Of a DNA stretch of 64,000 nucleotides, positions 37,178 through 49,330 are shown piece by piece. The notes below the pieces were generated by a model that worked only from the letters and a program-made list of their open reading frames with translations, was not told the origin of the DNA and searched no databases. Origin of the DNA: Rotaria sp. Silwood1 (lineage: Eukaryota > Rotifera > Eurotatoria > Philodinida > Philodinidae); assembly GCA_905250075.1 (NCBI GenBank), contig CAJNOP010000010.1, positions 186,001 through 250,000 on the forward strand, given 5' to 3'. Position 1 is the first letter of the stretch; every line of letters begins with the position of its first letter. A program made the translations under genes and the position numbers.

Positions 37178-38390
37178 TCACTCTTGTATAACCAAAGCAC
37201 GTTCTGTATGTGTCACAATTCTATTAATCATTTTATGTAGAGTTACATTTTTCGATAGTTCTTCTACTCGACTAAGCATATCAAGAACAGTTTTTAACAA
37301 TCTAGAAAAACGTACTACTGCTTGCTTATATCCATATAAATAAATTAAATATTTCCATAATACCGTGACATAGATATCTTGTATATGTATTAATTCAATC
37401 GAACTTGACATAGTATTGAAATCTTCTTGATCATTAAATATAACCATTGAAAAATTACTTGAAAATATCAAAACAAATAACATTATTTTAATTAGATCTC
37501 CATTTGGTTCCAATCGTTCATTATTTTGTGCACATTTCATTACATAATCATGTCCATAAATAGCACCACTAGCAATCATATAATTCAAATTTGTAAAAAG
37601 ATCAGTTTCACGAGCAACAAAATATCCATCGAGAGCACCAGTAAAAAATACATTATGCAATGAAACTGCTCGATGAGCATTGCTTGATAAACAACGAAAA
37701 TGAGGTGAATGATTTATAAGTAATATAATATTTTCAAAAGGTTTACTCATAAGATTTATTGTATCAGAAGGTTTTAAACGTAATTTTACTGGTAATGAAG
37801 ATTTTTCTTCAAGTATATGTTTAACTTGATTGATAACATTTTGTTCATTATATGATAGAATAATATTTGAAAGAAGATTCCATTGATCATTTGTCAAAGT
37901 TGAACGATCATTTTCAAGAAGATCAAGTGGTTTAGGCTAAAGAAAAAGAAAATTACATTGAAATAATAAAGTATATCATTATGATACTGTTGGTAATTGA
38001 ATTTGTTTTTGTTTTGCCATTATTAATTGTTTATATATATTACAGTTAGTTTCATGCTGAACAATCAATCGAATTAACTTCGGATTCATACCAAATGTAT
38101 AACATTTTTTTAGACGACAAGCTGAACAATAACTACGTGTTTCTTTTGTTATATTACAAGAGTTTGTATGTGAACAACGACGTATTTGCTGTTGGATAAA
38201 AAAAGTATAGAATAGATTTCATTGAAGAAAATTAACTTACTGATAATCGAAAAGCATTTCTTCGAAAAAAAGCTTTACAAGATAAACATGTTATAACATC
38301 AAAATTGAAGCCACGTGCAACATCACCACATATATTACATATTAAAGACGGACGAGATATTGGTTTTGTTGCTATTTTATCTAGTTCCAT
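37178..38390 (-). CDS. Nuclear hormone receptor, NR1-like
   Basis: Ligand-regulated transcription factor acting in the nucleus. Exons 38390-38241, 38188-37988 and 37936-37178 join in frame to 369 residues. The DNA-binding domain has both C4 zinc fingers: C18, C21, C35, C38 and C55, C61, C71, C74. The P-box region reads [12 protein letters not shown], close to the [12 protein letters not shown] of the HR96/VDR-PXR (NR1I/J) group. The first finger ends at a splice junction and the second begins right after it (RRCSHTNSC), then [11 protein letters not shown]. The C-terminal 250 residues are helical and ligand-binding-domain-like ([18 protein letters not shown]), but I see no canonical AF-2 helix at the end ([12 protein letters not shown]). 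The ligand is unknown. Confidence 0.88.
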
Positions 38391-41300
38391 CTTTGTTGAA
38401 TTTTATGATTGTGTGTTCATAATGTTTTTCCTCGAGTAATGTTTTTCTTTTCGACGTCTATGGATTTACATTTTCTTCCTCGTATATTGAATGCGTGTTT
38501 TATTTACACAAATGATGTTTTCTTTTTGTTTTCTTACATTTAACTTGCGAAGGTGATTAAAACATAAAAAAATACCTTGTATTTTACACAACCGAACACA
38601 TGTATAGCTCACATGTTACTTTGTAAAGACATTATGTGGTTATTTTAATTAACGAGATAAAAAGATATTCTAAATAATTTACTTTGATTGAAATAAAATA
38701 CGCGTATAGAGTAGAGAAAACTTTGTTATATGAATACTGTTAAGCCAGATTGTAATAAGATGAGTTGATATTTTTTGTGTTGATCTCATATAACATGTTG
38801 ATTTGTAAACGTATAATAGTTTGTCATAAAGATCTTTTGCTTGAAATAGCTTGTGTTGTTTGAAAGGTTGAATTTAAACTAAATAAAAACGATTTTTCTA
38901 TAGTGAAACTAAATCATGTTGTTTTATGTATATTTAATTTCAAATTTTCATCGTTAACAAATATTCTTAGATCTTTGATAAAATAATATCAACAACAAGG
39001 ATCTCTATCATAGTGTTATTATTGTTACGAAAAAAACGCATGAAATATAACAGATGACGTATAATAAATAATGTAGAAATCCATGATCATGAGTTTGTGT
39101 CTATTTTAAGCATTCATTACATTGGAATAACCCAGATAAAAACGAAGAAAGAACATGAAAGATTCCTCATTTTCAAGTAGATCCATCTAATCATCATAAA
39201 AAAATCCTGTACAAATAATTGAAATTTTAAGCGTCTTACAAATACTTTAAACACGATAAAATTCAAGCATCTCAGTTCGAACATGCGAAGGACAAAATAA
39301 ATTTTTAATTTGTTAGTTTGGCAGTGAAAACTTTAATTTAATTTGAATACGTCTATTTTTATTAGTTAACTACGCAAACTCTCCATTGTAAGATACCGAA
39401 GAAAAAAAAACATGACTATCAGTTTTTTTATTATTTGATTGTTTGAATTCTGTTATTATTCTCTTAATGAGTCATTATGTGCTGAAAAGATGTAGATATT
39501 AAATAATATCACATATTTGCTTACTTGTCTTCGATCTAATAACTCAATAATTGCTATATTGTGGAAAGAAATATCATATGTATGTGTTTATGCACTGAAC
39601 TCATAGCTACTATGATAACAATAGCATTTGACTTATTTTGTGCAGGAGTTTAAATTAGAACTTGTCAAAACTATCGGAACCGCACAAATAGTATTAATTA
39701 AACTTGACTTACTGATGCTAGCACTTTCAATGAGTCAAACGATGTACTAGTCCGTCGAATAGACTTGTTCAGTTCTCGAAGCATCGAAAAAGGTCAATAT
39801 GTTTCTTAAATGATACCTTAGTTTGTTTCGACTTTACAGTGTACCTTGATAAGAAGCTCTTATCTTCTTGATGGAAGAGAATAATTGATCGCGTTGCTCG
39901 TCATTCACTACTGGAAGAGTAGTTATGGAAACGTATGAATTTGTTTAAATAAATAGATTAAAAACGACTCGAAAGTATGACTATCGTTATCGTTCTTCTC
40001 CTAATCCATCCGTACTCATCATAGAAATCAAGTGTTATTGCACCAGCATATGTATTGAAACAGTACTATGAATGATAATATGAGTAACTATTAAATGATG
40101 ATATTCAGAGACATTTTTATTATTTAGGAATTGATACGACTTATAACTATGGAGAATTTTTTGTGATGTTGACTACTTTTCAAAACAGCATTCTACAAAA
40201 ACTGAAAAGTCAAAAAATCTATCGTTACGATAGATTCCACGATAATATACCATCGTGAGATCACATTATATTATCAAGAGTTGCCAGAATACATCCGTTG
40301 AGAACTAAACGAATCTGTATCGCAAATTTTTGACAGTGAAAAAACGAGATCAATACAGACTGCTATTGCTTCTGTTTTGTCGAACTTACGTTAAGTAAAA
40401 ACTCGATTAATCATGAAATCAGTCAGTAATTTTTTATTGATTCCTAGGTGATCCTTGCATCTGGTGGTAATTAAAATGCGTTACAAACACACTACTTTTA
40501 TTGAAAACTATTATTCATTCATTCTAGCATTTCTCTTTAATATCCCTCCATAAGCTATACATAAACTAGGCCAACCAAAGAGAAACGGATCATCTAAACC
40601 TATTCGGAAGTAACACTAGATGCATAATTATCATAAAATTACGTGAAATTGTATTGATGTCGATTCAATCTTATGCAACACATAAACATCGCTTGGAATG
40701 AATTTAAAACAGCTCATGTATCATTTCTGGTAGAGAAATCTTCTCAAAACACTGATGCTCATAAAGTTTTATTTGTGTTTTCATAACGTACGTAGATGCC
40801 TATGTATGCTAGAGTAATGTTCGTAGACAAATTTTGTATTTATGATTTTGTTTTATTTCGAGATCTATGAAAAGTAGTCGTTTGTGAATATAGGTTACCG
40901 AGTTCTATGTATCAACATGAACAAGATAAAGCTATCTTTGATTTCGGAATGTTTGCCGGGCTTTGCATATTAAACAAAATCCCATTGTTTATCGACCAGA
41001 ATAGACATAGATCATCTTCAAAAAGCAGAAGTAACGTGCTGAATGAACTTTTCTCTTTCTCAATCTATATTAATCTTTGCGTAAACTGAAAAATCAAATG
41101 GCTTCTCTTTATCTGGTGATATACTGATTGTCGTTCTCAATTATTTTTCGATGAGATAATCTATGCTAAACATGATTTCATTGAATATCAAAAGCGACGA
41201 AATCTTTGCAAAATTATTAACATGAGCAAATAAAATAGCGAAAAATTTTTAAAATATTTCTTTTTGTTTCATCCTGGTATAGCACATTCATCCAGTCGAC

Positions 41301-41700
41301 CATAGTCTTAACTTATTGATTTAATCTTTGATATGAAACATGTCACTAGAAATAGAACTAATCGGAATCTTTTCTCGCTCTAAGCTAGCAGAAGTGATTG
41401 ATTTCAATTTCATATGTCATTTGACACAATGAAGAGACGTTTGCGCACAAGTGAATGTGAATTCAGTTCAACAAGAACAAATGCTAATTGCTATTGATTC
41501 AGATATAATAAGAATGAAATGAAGAATATCTACACTCGATTAATCTTTTCTTGAAGTTAAAATAAAATCAAATGTTTATTTTTCTTTGTCTGGCGAATAA
41601 ATATGCTAGAATAACAATATCAATTAGTTTAAAAAAAAGACTTATAAAACATAGTTTGGAGTCAATTCTGTGTTCACAATTGAAACTGCTGTGAAACAAG
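38391..41700. other. Long spacer without recognised genes
   Basis: 3.3 kb, AT-rich, between the nuclear receptor promoter and the 3' end of the C2 gene. A perfect 9-bp-stem hairpin (AATCTATCG TTA CGATAGATT) lies near 40216-40236. Nothing else is supported. Confidence 0.5.
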
Positions 41701-43004
41701 TTATTCAGTTGTTTTCATTGATTTAATTGAACAAGAGTTAGCAAATGATCGACAAGCTTCAATACTCGACTTCAATTGAGGGTCTTCAAAATGATAAGTA
41801 ACAACTTTCAAACCAGGAAAATTGAAAGATAGTAAATTTTTCAATTTACTAAGAAGTGATCGATCCGGTGCATAGGTACCTGATCCATTATCAATAACTA
41901 ATTCCCATTGATCAAAATCTAACGGGTCAGATGAATTGAATCTATTCCATCCACAAATTGGTCGTAGATGAAATTCTCCTGCGTAACAAACAGTTTCGGA
42001 ACAATTTGCATGAAGAGCGTGTTTTGATGCAAAGTCAACGGAAAATGACGCACCTGTTTCACAAAATTTCCATGTTGTATCATCAATAATGTAAGTATAA
42101 ACACAGGGTTTTATATTGAGTTTTGTTTCATCAGATAATAATTTCCAAAGATCATCACTAGAATTTAAAACACCAAATTGATTTGTTGTATGTTTCGCAT
42201 AGAGAATATGATATGCTCGTTTCATCAATGTTTGCACACCAAATGCCATTGGTCCTTCGAATATCAATTTTGCTGCTTTGTTCGATGGATCCCACTTCTG
42301 TTTTTGATTCAGATTAAAGAAATAATCGATTCGTTTTAGATAAATTTCCCAAGTTGAATAAAGTCGCTCATCATTGACTTTGGCTAAATGACCAAGAGTC
42401 AATGAATTGTGACGAGAATAACGAACAGGACCATCAAATGTATATGGACGAAGAATTGGTGTCTCGGCTGATGAAGACAAACGATTAATGCTCAATTCGA
42501 ATGTTCCTCGCACTTTGCCACAACTGTCTTTGATTTCAATCAATCGACGATTTGTTGGAAGAAGAGCTACTTTAAAATTCCCAATGTAATGATCACTGAC
42601 TATATCATCATCTTTATCAAAGAGTTCAACTGAAAGTTTCGCTGTTCGAGGAACATTTCTAACCAACCATTGTTCATTCCAAAACGGAGAAAATGTATTC
42701 GTAATACATGAAGATCTAATAAAGAATAAGTTTCAAAATCAATTGAATTCATTCGAGAATACAAACATGAACTGAATTCGTCCATCGTCAATTAGACTGA
42801 TGAAATATGGATCGCATGATCCAATTATATCCTTCTTTTGAAGATCCTTCAAATCTCAAAGATTAACATTAATTACACAACAATAAACAAACAAACCTTT
42901 GCACAATGGAATTCAATGAGAAAATCATCCGATTTTGACACATTGTTACTTTTCATTGGACAGATAATCTGTCGACTAAAGCCATAAACTATTGAATAAG
43001 CCAT
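41701..43004 (-). CDS. C2-domain protein with fungal-type C-terminal region
   Basis: Exons 43004-42897, 42846-42767 and 42715-41701 join in frame to 400 residues. The N-terminal part is a C2 domain (Ca2+/phospholipid-binding fold): KDLQKKDIIGSCDPYFISL, then NTFSPFWNEQW and AKLSVELFDKDDDIVSDHYI, with aspartates in the usual Ca-binding loops. The C-terminal 250 residues carry a set of motifs I know mainly from fungal C2 proteins: YTFDGPVRYSRHNSLTLG, RLYSTWEIYLK, KAAKLIFEGP, FGVLNSSDDLW, FSVDFASKHALHANCSE, VCYAGEFHLRP, WELVIDNGSGTYAPD and NFPGLKV. This block is conserved but of unknown activity. No signal peptide or membrane span, so it is probably cytosolic and membrane-associating. The short introns show it is settled in an animal genome. 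Acquisition from fungi is plausible but unproven. Confidence 0.82.
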
Positions 43005-44231
43005 CACCTCAATAAAAATTGCATAAAAACAAGACTCTTTACGCCTGCAAAAATCTAATATTAACTAGTATCTTCTGCTTTTTTTAGACCATTGATGTCA
43101 ATGGATCTTTGATATAGCTAGGAGTGTAGGTTCTTGGTAAGCCAGTGGAACTTAGTCTAATTTTATTTTCAAGGATAAAAATGAAAGAAATTTTGCTAAG
43201 AATTGTATCAAGAAAAGATTCATTGAAACACCTCAAAAAACAAAACTTTTGAATAGCGATGAATCATTGACGTTAATTGAAGCTTATGCATTGACTGACT
43301 TCTTAACTGTTAATATAAGTACAAAAAAAAAATTCCGAACTACACTTAAGTCATTAATATTAACGATTGACGGATCATTTTATTGTTAATATTAATTTTT
43401 AATTTCTCTTCTAACAGGCAATTTATTTATATTTGAATGATTACATGACTGGGACCAGAATTTTAATGTTTTACTTTGAGGTTTTCGTTCAGGAAACGTC
43501 TATTTAGAGAAACTAACAATGTCTTAACAAAATCTGACGAAAGCCATTAGAAATCGATGTTGTCATGTCTGAAAACCTCGACTTGAAAATTTCGACAAAC
43601 CTGTAATGATGTGCATTGTTGACTCTGAAAATTTTTAACCGAAGTTATTAAAAATCCTGATTAACTTGGAACAGACCCTTTCTTAACCAGAAAAAGTGAA
43701 CTCAAGAATTTTAACAAATGCTCCCCATGTAGCCGATTAAGATTTCCTGTTAGGAGTGGACTATTTTTCTTCTAATATGATTTAATTAACGTGCAGGTTA
43801 GGTAGTTTTACGTATCTGTTAATATTAATAAAAGCAGGCTATCGAAATTATTTAGCTCAATAATATGAACAATTAAGTGAAACTANNNNNNNNNNNNNNN
43901 NNNNNNNNNNNNNNNNNNNNNNNNNNNNNNNNNNNNNNNNNNNNNNNNNNNNNNNNNNNNNNNNNNNNNNNNNNNNNNNNNNNNNAGATTACAACAAAAG
44001 TTCTATAAAAGCCTCTAGCTTTGTCAATTGTCATATTTAATGAAAATGTTTATGATCGTTTATCGTCTTTTCTGCAAATATTTGTGCTGATACTGTGTAA
44101 TCTTAAGTGGCCAGGTCAAATGCTATATAAAACAGACAGAAGAATACGAAAAACGTAAGTTGAAATTTTCTATATCAAATAAACATATAAATCAGTCAAA
44201 ACTTCGTGGTTCTGCTTTCTTCAAATTGATC
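43005..44231. other. Spacer with a gap
   Basis: Divergent promoters of the C2 and LRR genes. Contains the second 100-N gap. No gene seen. Confidence 0.5.
43886..43985. other. Assembly gap (100 N)
   Basis: Exactly 100 N. The sequence on both sides is non-coding, so no visible gene is cut. Confidence 0.99.
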
Positions 44232-46469
44232 ATGACATCAACACTCAGTCGATTTCGAGAGCAATCAAATGTCTTCCAGACGGTGTGCTATCAAGGTACA
44301 AAGATAAGGGTGCCCATTTATATCGATTCGTTTGATGTGGAAAGAAAAGAATACGTATTTCTGCAACATGTTGTGAGCTATTTTCCAACAGTTTCCTCAT
44401 TTACTCTCAAGGGAAAATTGATCCCATTTCTTGTCGATAATACAGGACGTCAATTAGAGCCATATCGAATTCGCGCGAACCGATCTCACGAGATCGAGGC
44501 ACACTCAGCTGAACAATTGACAATAGGTAGTTCAGAAGCTACAAACTGTTCACACCTCGTTGAAAGACTAGACCAAGTTGAGAAGCAGACCGATAAAGTG
44601 AGAGCAACTATGATTGAAACGGCTAAGAAAACCACGAATCAATATCCAGAGCTTGCTGAGTTTTCAATACCTCGATTGTTCATTGCCATCAAAGAGCCTA
44701 ACAAGACTGATGTGAACCGATATCATTTTCGACTTCATTTTCTATGTGACTGCAAAAATAATATTCATCGAACTGCTCATGAAGGTTATATTATCAGAAA
44801 ACCTCGACAATTCTTCATCAAATACGGTCCCTATCTTCATTCTATAATAAAAATAGTGCAAGGCGAAGTTTTTATCGATGGTTTCCTTGTTCCAGATTTC
44901 TCATCAATTGCTTCTTTTATTTCCATTCCGGACGTACTCAATGACGGTACTCTGTGGGATACTAGGAACACTATGATCAATGTCGCTACAGAAAGCTTTT
45001 CATTAGATCAACATACAACAGCATCATCTTTTGTTGACTCTACAGGAATGAGCCTGTACGGTGATGATTTGCAAGAGCTAGTTGCTCTTTTACAAGGTGT
45101 TGATCCAAACAAAACGCTAGGTGGACTCAAAAGCACAATGGATGAAGATGGAGATCTACGCTGGGTATGCATGCTACATCTTGATAGGCCTGATGTCGCC
45201 AAACGAAGAGCCGTTTTTACCCAGCAAATTAAGAGAATCAATGGTAAATACGATGCCGATAATCATCGAGTTACTTTCACTGGCGCGCAAGATTTTCAGA
45301 ATTCTAAACAGTTATGTGCAATCATAAACAATGGCATTCGAATCGATGAACTAATAATTAACGATTGTGTTATTAAAAAGAATAGTTTTCTCAAAATTTT
45401 AGAAACAATTAAACAATCATTCATACAACTTCTGACTCTAAATAATGTTACAGTATGTGGTCAGAAACAATTGCAAGTGCTAACATTACTTGCGAAAACA
45501 CTTTCTGAAAAGAAAAAATTCTTGACACTTTACGTGATCAAGTCGCAGATTCTGAATGAAGTAGTTGAATACATGATAAAAAATGAGACGAATACTTTTG
45601 TTATTTTGCAACTCAATTCCAAGAGCTATATTCATGTAATTCCTGCTCTCGATTATGAATGGAAACCCATTCCTGTAATTAAAACTACCGAGCTTACATC
45701 AAGTTGTGAATTACGCGTTCATCAAATGTTCATGGACTCTACTACATTGAAGGCCATATCAAGAGGACTTAATTCTAATAGTCGACTTGAAGGAGTATTC
45801 TTCAAAAAGGTTGAATTTGCTGTCAATTGTGAAGATGCCGTGGTAAATTTTGCAGAGACGCTGCAAAGAAACACTTCAATCTCATGGCTTACGTTAGACG
45901 AATGTAAAGTTAGCAATAAGAACATGGGCAATCTTTTCAAAATGATTAAAGAAAATAAGACTCTTCGTTATTTAACCATTACTCATCAAAAGCTACCTTT
46001 GTTTGTTGTCACAGAATTATGTGACTTTCTTGAAGTAAACACAACGTTGATTTCATTGAACCTTGCTCATAATCAACTCTCGGCTGATCATGCACGTCTC
46101 ATTGCCAATGCTTGTAGTTCGAAAGCAACATTAAAAAATCTCAATGTTGGTCATAATAATATTGATACTGAAGGTCTTAGATCCATTTGCAAGATGTTAA
46201 AACACAATACAAAAATCAATGAGATTGCATTGAGTGGAGCACAGTTTAATGAACAGGACCTCATAATCATTGCTAAAATGATCAAAAAAAATAATGTGTT
46301 AGAGACGATCTTTCTACTTGGAGAATGTAGTGAGAGTAATGGAACAGAACTCTTACTCGATGCAATACGACAAAACGAAGTAATAAAAAGTATACACTTA
46401 TCTAGAAATGGATGGTCTGACGATGCAAAAACCAAATTTAGATGTGATCATAGAATCCGTTTCGAATAA
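44232..46469 (+). CDS. Leucine-rich-repeat protein with a fungal/STAND-associated middle domain
   Basis: Single exon, 745 residues from the ATG at 44232; the frame is open for 24 more codons upstream but has no ATG there. Parts in order: an N-terminal region of unknown fold; a short heptad-like stretch (HLVERLDQVEKQTDKV); a middle block IPRLFIAI, FRLHFLCDC, AHEGYIIRKPRQFFIKYGPY; then ribonuclease-inhibitor-type LRRs over roughly the last 330 residues (SLNLAHNQLSADHARLIANA, LKNLNVGHNNIDTEGLRSI). The middle block matches a pattern (PRLFIxLP, FxLYFLCEC, HEGYxLxRPxxFFxKYG) I know from large LRR, TPR and NACHT-like proteins of early fungi and bdelloids. No NTPase P-loop is visible. A role in protein recognition, perhaps immune-like, is an inference from the LRR array. 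No signal peptide. Confidence 0.78.
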   Translation: MTSTLSRFREQSNVFQTVCYQGTKIRVPIYIDSFDVERKEYVFLQHVVSYFPTVSSFTLKGKLIPFLVDNTGRQLEPYRIRANRSHEIEAHSAEQLTIGSSEATNCSHLVERLDQVEKQTDKVRATMIETAKKTTNQYPELAEFSIPRLFIAIKEPNKTDVNRYHFRLHFLCDCKNNIHRTAHEGYIIRKPRQFFIKYGPYLHSIIKIVQGEVFIDGFLVPDFSSIASFISIPDVLNDGTLWDTRNTMINVATESFSLDQHTTASSFVDSTGMSLYGDDLQELVALLQGVDPNKTLGGLKSTMDEDGDLRWVCMLHLDRPDVAKRRAVFTQQIKRINGKYDADNHRVTFTGAQDFQNSKQLCAIINNGIRIDELIINDCVIKKNSFLKILETIKQSFIQLLTLNNVTVCGQKQLQVLTLLAKTLSEKKKFLTLYVIKSQILNEVVEYMIKNETNTFVILQLNSKSYIHVIPALDYEWKPIPVIKTTELTSSCELRVHQMFMDSTTLKAISRGLNSNSRLEGVFFKKVEFAVNCEDAVVNFAETLQRNTSISWLTLDECKVSNKNMGNLFKMIKENKTLRYLTITHQKLPLFVVTELCDFLEVNTTLISLNLAHNQLSADHARLIANACSSKATLKNLNVGHNNIDTEGLRSICKMLKHNTKINEIALSGAQFNEQDLIIIAKMIKKNNVLETIFLLGECSESNGTELLLDAIRQNEVIKSIHLSRNGWSDDAKTKFRCDHRIRFE

Positions 46470-47029
46470 AGAAAAAATTATATTTTCCACTGATTGATCG
46501 CCTTAAGAAAACGAATACTATACAACATTCAAGTCATCCACACTTTATGTAGTAACACTATCATATATCTCATCTTTTAGCGTGTACCTGTAATGATTAA
46601 CTAATATTTTTAATCTTTATAATTCTTTAATCATTTGTGTCCTTGATAAATTAGCAACTTCTCCCACTTACAGGAGTTATGAAATTAGAATATATTCTAA
46701 AAAGTCTGCTAAATATATGATGTAAGGCTCATGAAGATAATAAACCTTTTTGTAGTTTTTATTATTCTATGCTTTGTTTTACAAAGAAGGCTATGTACAT
46801 ACTGCTGAATGAGATGCGCACTCATATTTCTCTCTAGAAATAACATCGAATCATTCCAGCTCATGACGCAAACCATGAAAAGCAGTTAGGATCCTATAAG
46901 ATTGACATTTCTGGTTTTCATTCGGTTGAAATCAGAAATCTTTTTGAGTATGAGCAAGAACACCTGAGATCAAACGACACTCTTCGTCATATATCCTAAT
47001 TATACGTACATCAGTCCATACAGTTACCG

Positions 47030-47240
47030 GTGAAAATGATACAAGAGTCTCTCTTGATCAAAGTTTTATATTAGATCATAGATTAAATTAATTAGTTATT
47101 CTTGTTCAATTATTATGTTTTCCAAAGGAAGATAATTCATTCAATGAAAATCCTTCGCATGAAAAAATAAAACTACGTGAAAAATTAAAATGGTTAAGAA
47201 AATGTCATCATCGTCATTTTTATTGATCTCAGTAATAGAA
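47030..47240 (+). pseudogene. Coding-like relic, unidentified
   Basis: A stretch that reads CFPKEDNSFNENPSHEKIK and then LREKLKWLRKCHHRHFY before a stop, preceded by in-frame stops. The codons look like those of nearby genes. The 48265-48380 island (THLIDSYREIFQLFKNQHLQ) could belong to the same dead gene. Family not recognised. Confidence 0.3.
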
Positions 47241-48264
47241 AAAAAAAGTAATCTCTTTTATTTTCTTTTTTGAAATAATTGATTTTGTATTCTTTTTAGA
47301 ATATTAATAAATAAAGTATACTTTGATAATTTTACGTATTTTTTATGAGAGAATTGGTCTTAAAAAAGCCAAAGAGGTGAAGTAGAATAAATGGTGATCT
47401 TTGCGCTCCCTTGATAATTTCTTTGTTTTTTTTTCCTATGCTATATCTTTCGTTGCTAAACTATCAGCCAGTCAATAGAAGACAAGTCTTATATTAAAAA
47501 CATTTATAGAGAAATTAAAACACAAAATGTTATTGAAAAGTATTGAACATGTACAATAGAACAAGTTTTCTTAGTTAGGAATTGCTTCTACTTTGGATTT
47601 TTTATTAACTACTAAACATAAAAGTACAACAATATAAATGTTTTTGCAACTGCTGAAAAGTTCTAGTGTTCAATTGTAATTGAAAACTTCTGACATTAAT
47701 CTTTACGAAGTAAGTCGATTATCTACTCTGTCCAAATTTCGAAAATTTCGCTTTTTCAACCAACAGTTGAGTAGCTTCTTAGGAAAATGAAAACTATGCC
47801 AGATTCTGGGCTCATAGTGTATCATAAAGTTCTCCTCTTCACTTCAGCTGACGAAAAAAATTAGATTTGAGCTATTTTCAATAGGGTTGTGGAAAGTCAA
47901 CATTTTCCCCTTGTTTTGAAGTTTATTTCAATAAAATTTATATAACATGTGGAGTAACGGCATATTTATTCAATACTAAACAATCTAGTGTATGATATTC
48001 GATAGCAAATTATCAAATGTATATATCCATAAGAACTAGAATCTTCTTCATCTATACTTACCGTCATTTTGAAGTCGGTTTTTTAACTATTGTGATAACG
48101 AGACGAATCATGTTAAGTAGCGAATTTTTCGATCTTTGATAATGAATAGCAAGTATAAGAATTGAATTATTTATTTTCGTGCTAGTGATTTATTTTCTTT
48201 CACTGTAATTACTTTAAATGAAAACGAATGTTAAACTAACGAAATTAGATCAATAAAATGTTAT

Positions 48265-48380
48265 TTTGGCTGAAAATTTTGCAGATACATGTTTTTACTC
48301 ATCTTATTGATAGTTATCGTGAAATTTTTCAACTATTTAAAAATCAACATTTACAAGATTTAATCTTTGAATAATTATGT
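48265..48380 (+). pseudogene. Coding-like relic, unidentified
   Basis: After a TTTGCAG acceptor-like site, an open stretch gives THLIDSYREIFQLFKNQHLQ and then DLIFE before a stop, followed by further broken text. Family not recognised. Confidence 0.3.
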
Positions 48381-48464
48381 AAAATTGAAAACTAATAAGA
48401 ATCTATATTGTTATAAGAAATCTTACGTTTTAAAAAAGCTGGTGAACTTTAATCAAAATTAATT

Positions 48465-48585
48465 AAGGATGTGGATGTGGACCTGTATGTGATTGTACAT
48501 GTCGGTGCGAGTGTGAATGGGTAGGTGTGAGGTGTGAAGTGCGGATATGAGCGTGAGTGGTGATAGGCGAATGCTGATGTATAGT
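48465..48585 (+). repeat. G/T-rich low-complexity tract
   Basis: About 120 bases dominated by GTG, GTGTGA and GGT words, with almost no C on this strand, in otherwise AT-rich DNA. It is not a regular telomere array. Confidence 0.6.
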
Positions 48586-49124
48586 GCAGTATTTAATTTA
48601 TATAGTCAGAAAGAGAAAAGTTTTGGCTACAAAATAGCTCTAAGAAATTAGTTTTGTCCAATGAAAGTTATGGCAAAGAAAAGCGATTTTTTTTTTGTCA
48701 ATAGAAGCAGGGCAAAAATCAGTTACTTCTTTCTTCTTTCGTTGAAAATCTTAGAGCGATAGCAGCCTTAATACTTGATAGTATATTTGATAAATAGCCT
48801 AGGCAGTAAGAAGTTTTTTTTAAAATTATCGAAATCCATTGAGCAGAAGTTGAGATATGAGCGTTTTACTGTTGTCAACCCAATGGTACAATATGAGTGT
48901 AATTCACCCATATTTGTTAACTGTTTATGTGAAGGTTTCAGTAGTGTAGACAGAATCCTGAAATTTTTATGAATATGTTGCTGTTCGAGAAGAGTGTCTT
49001 TACTTGTAATGTATTTTGATGTGTACCGCATTGATTAAAATGGAGTGATCATGAGAACAACTTTTTCGTAAAGAAAATCTGAAAAATTTCATCAGAGCAT
49101 ATTACATAGGATCATCGCAGTGAC

Positions 49125-49330
49125 CTCGAGACATTTTCTATCTCGATAGAAAAGTTGCATTTGTGAGTAAGTATAGTTTTCTAATTACTTGTTCTTATCA
49201 ATTGTTCAATTTAGAGTTTATACAACGCTAAAGTGACCAAAGCACAATACTATCTATATTGAATCTTTAAATAATAAGATGTGCACAAGCGCTAAAAATA
49301 ATCAATAAACTTCAGAAACAATGGAAAATT
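49125..49330 (+). repeat. Diverged repeat, copy 1 (uninterrupted)
   Basis: Matches 52985-53030 plus 53271-53420 in the same orientation: CTCGATAGAAAA, then TATAGTTTTCTAATT and CTTGTTCTTAT, ACAA TACTATC-type text, AATAATAA and AATCAATA(A/C)ACTTCA. The second copy is interrupted by an inverted-repeat element. Confidence 0.6.

Noticed and set aside
44160-44231. 24 extra codons upstream of the LRR protein start
   Set aside because: No ATG in this stretch, so the frame is open by chance or in the 5'UTR; the first ATG is at 44232.
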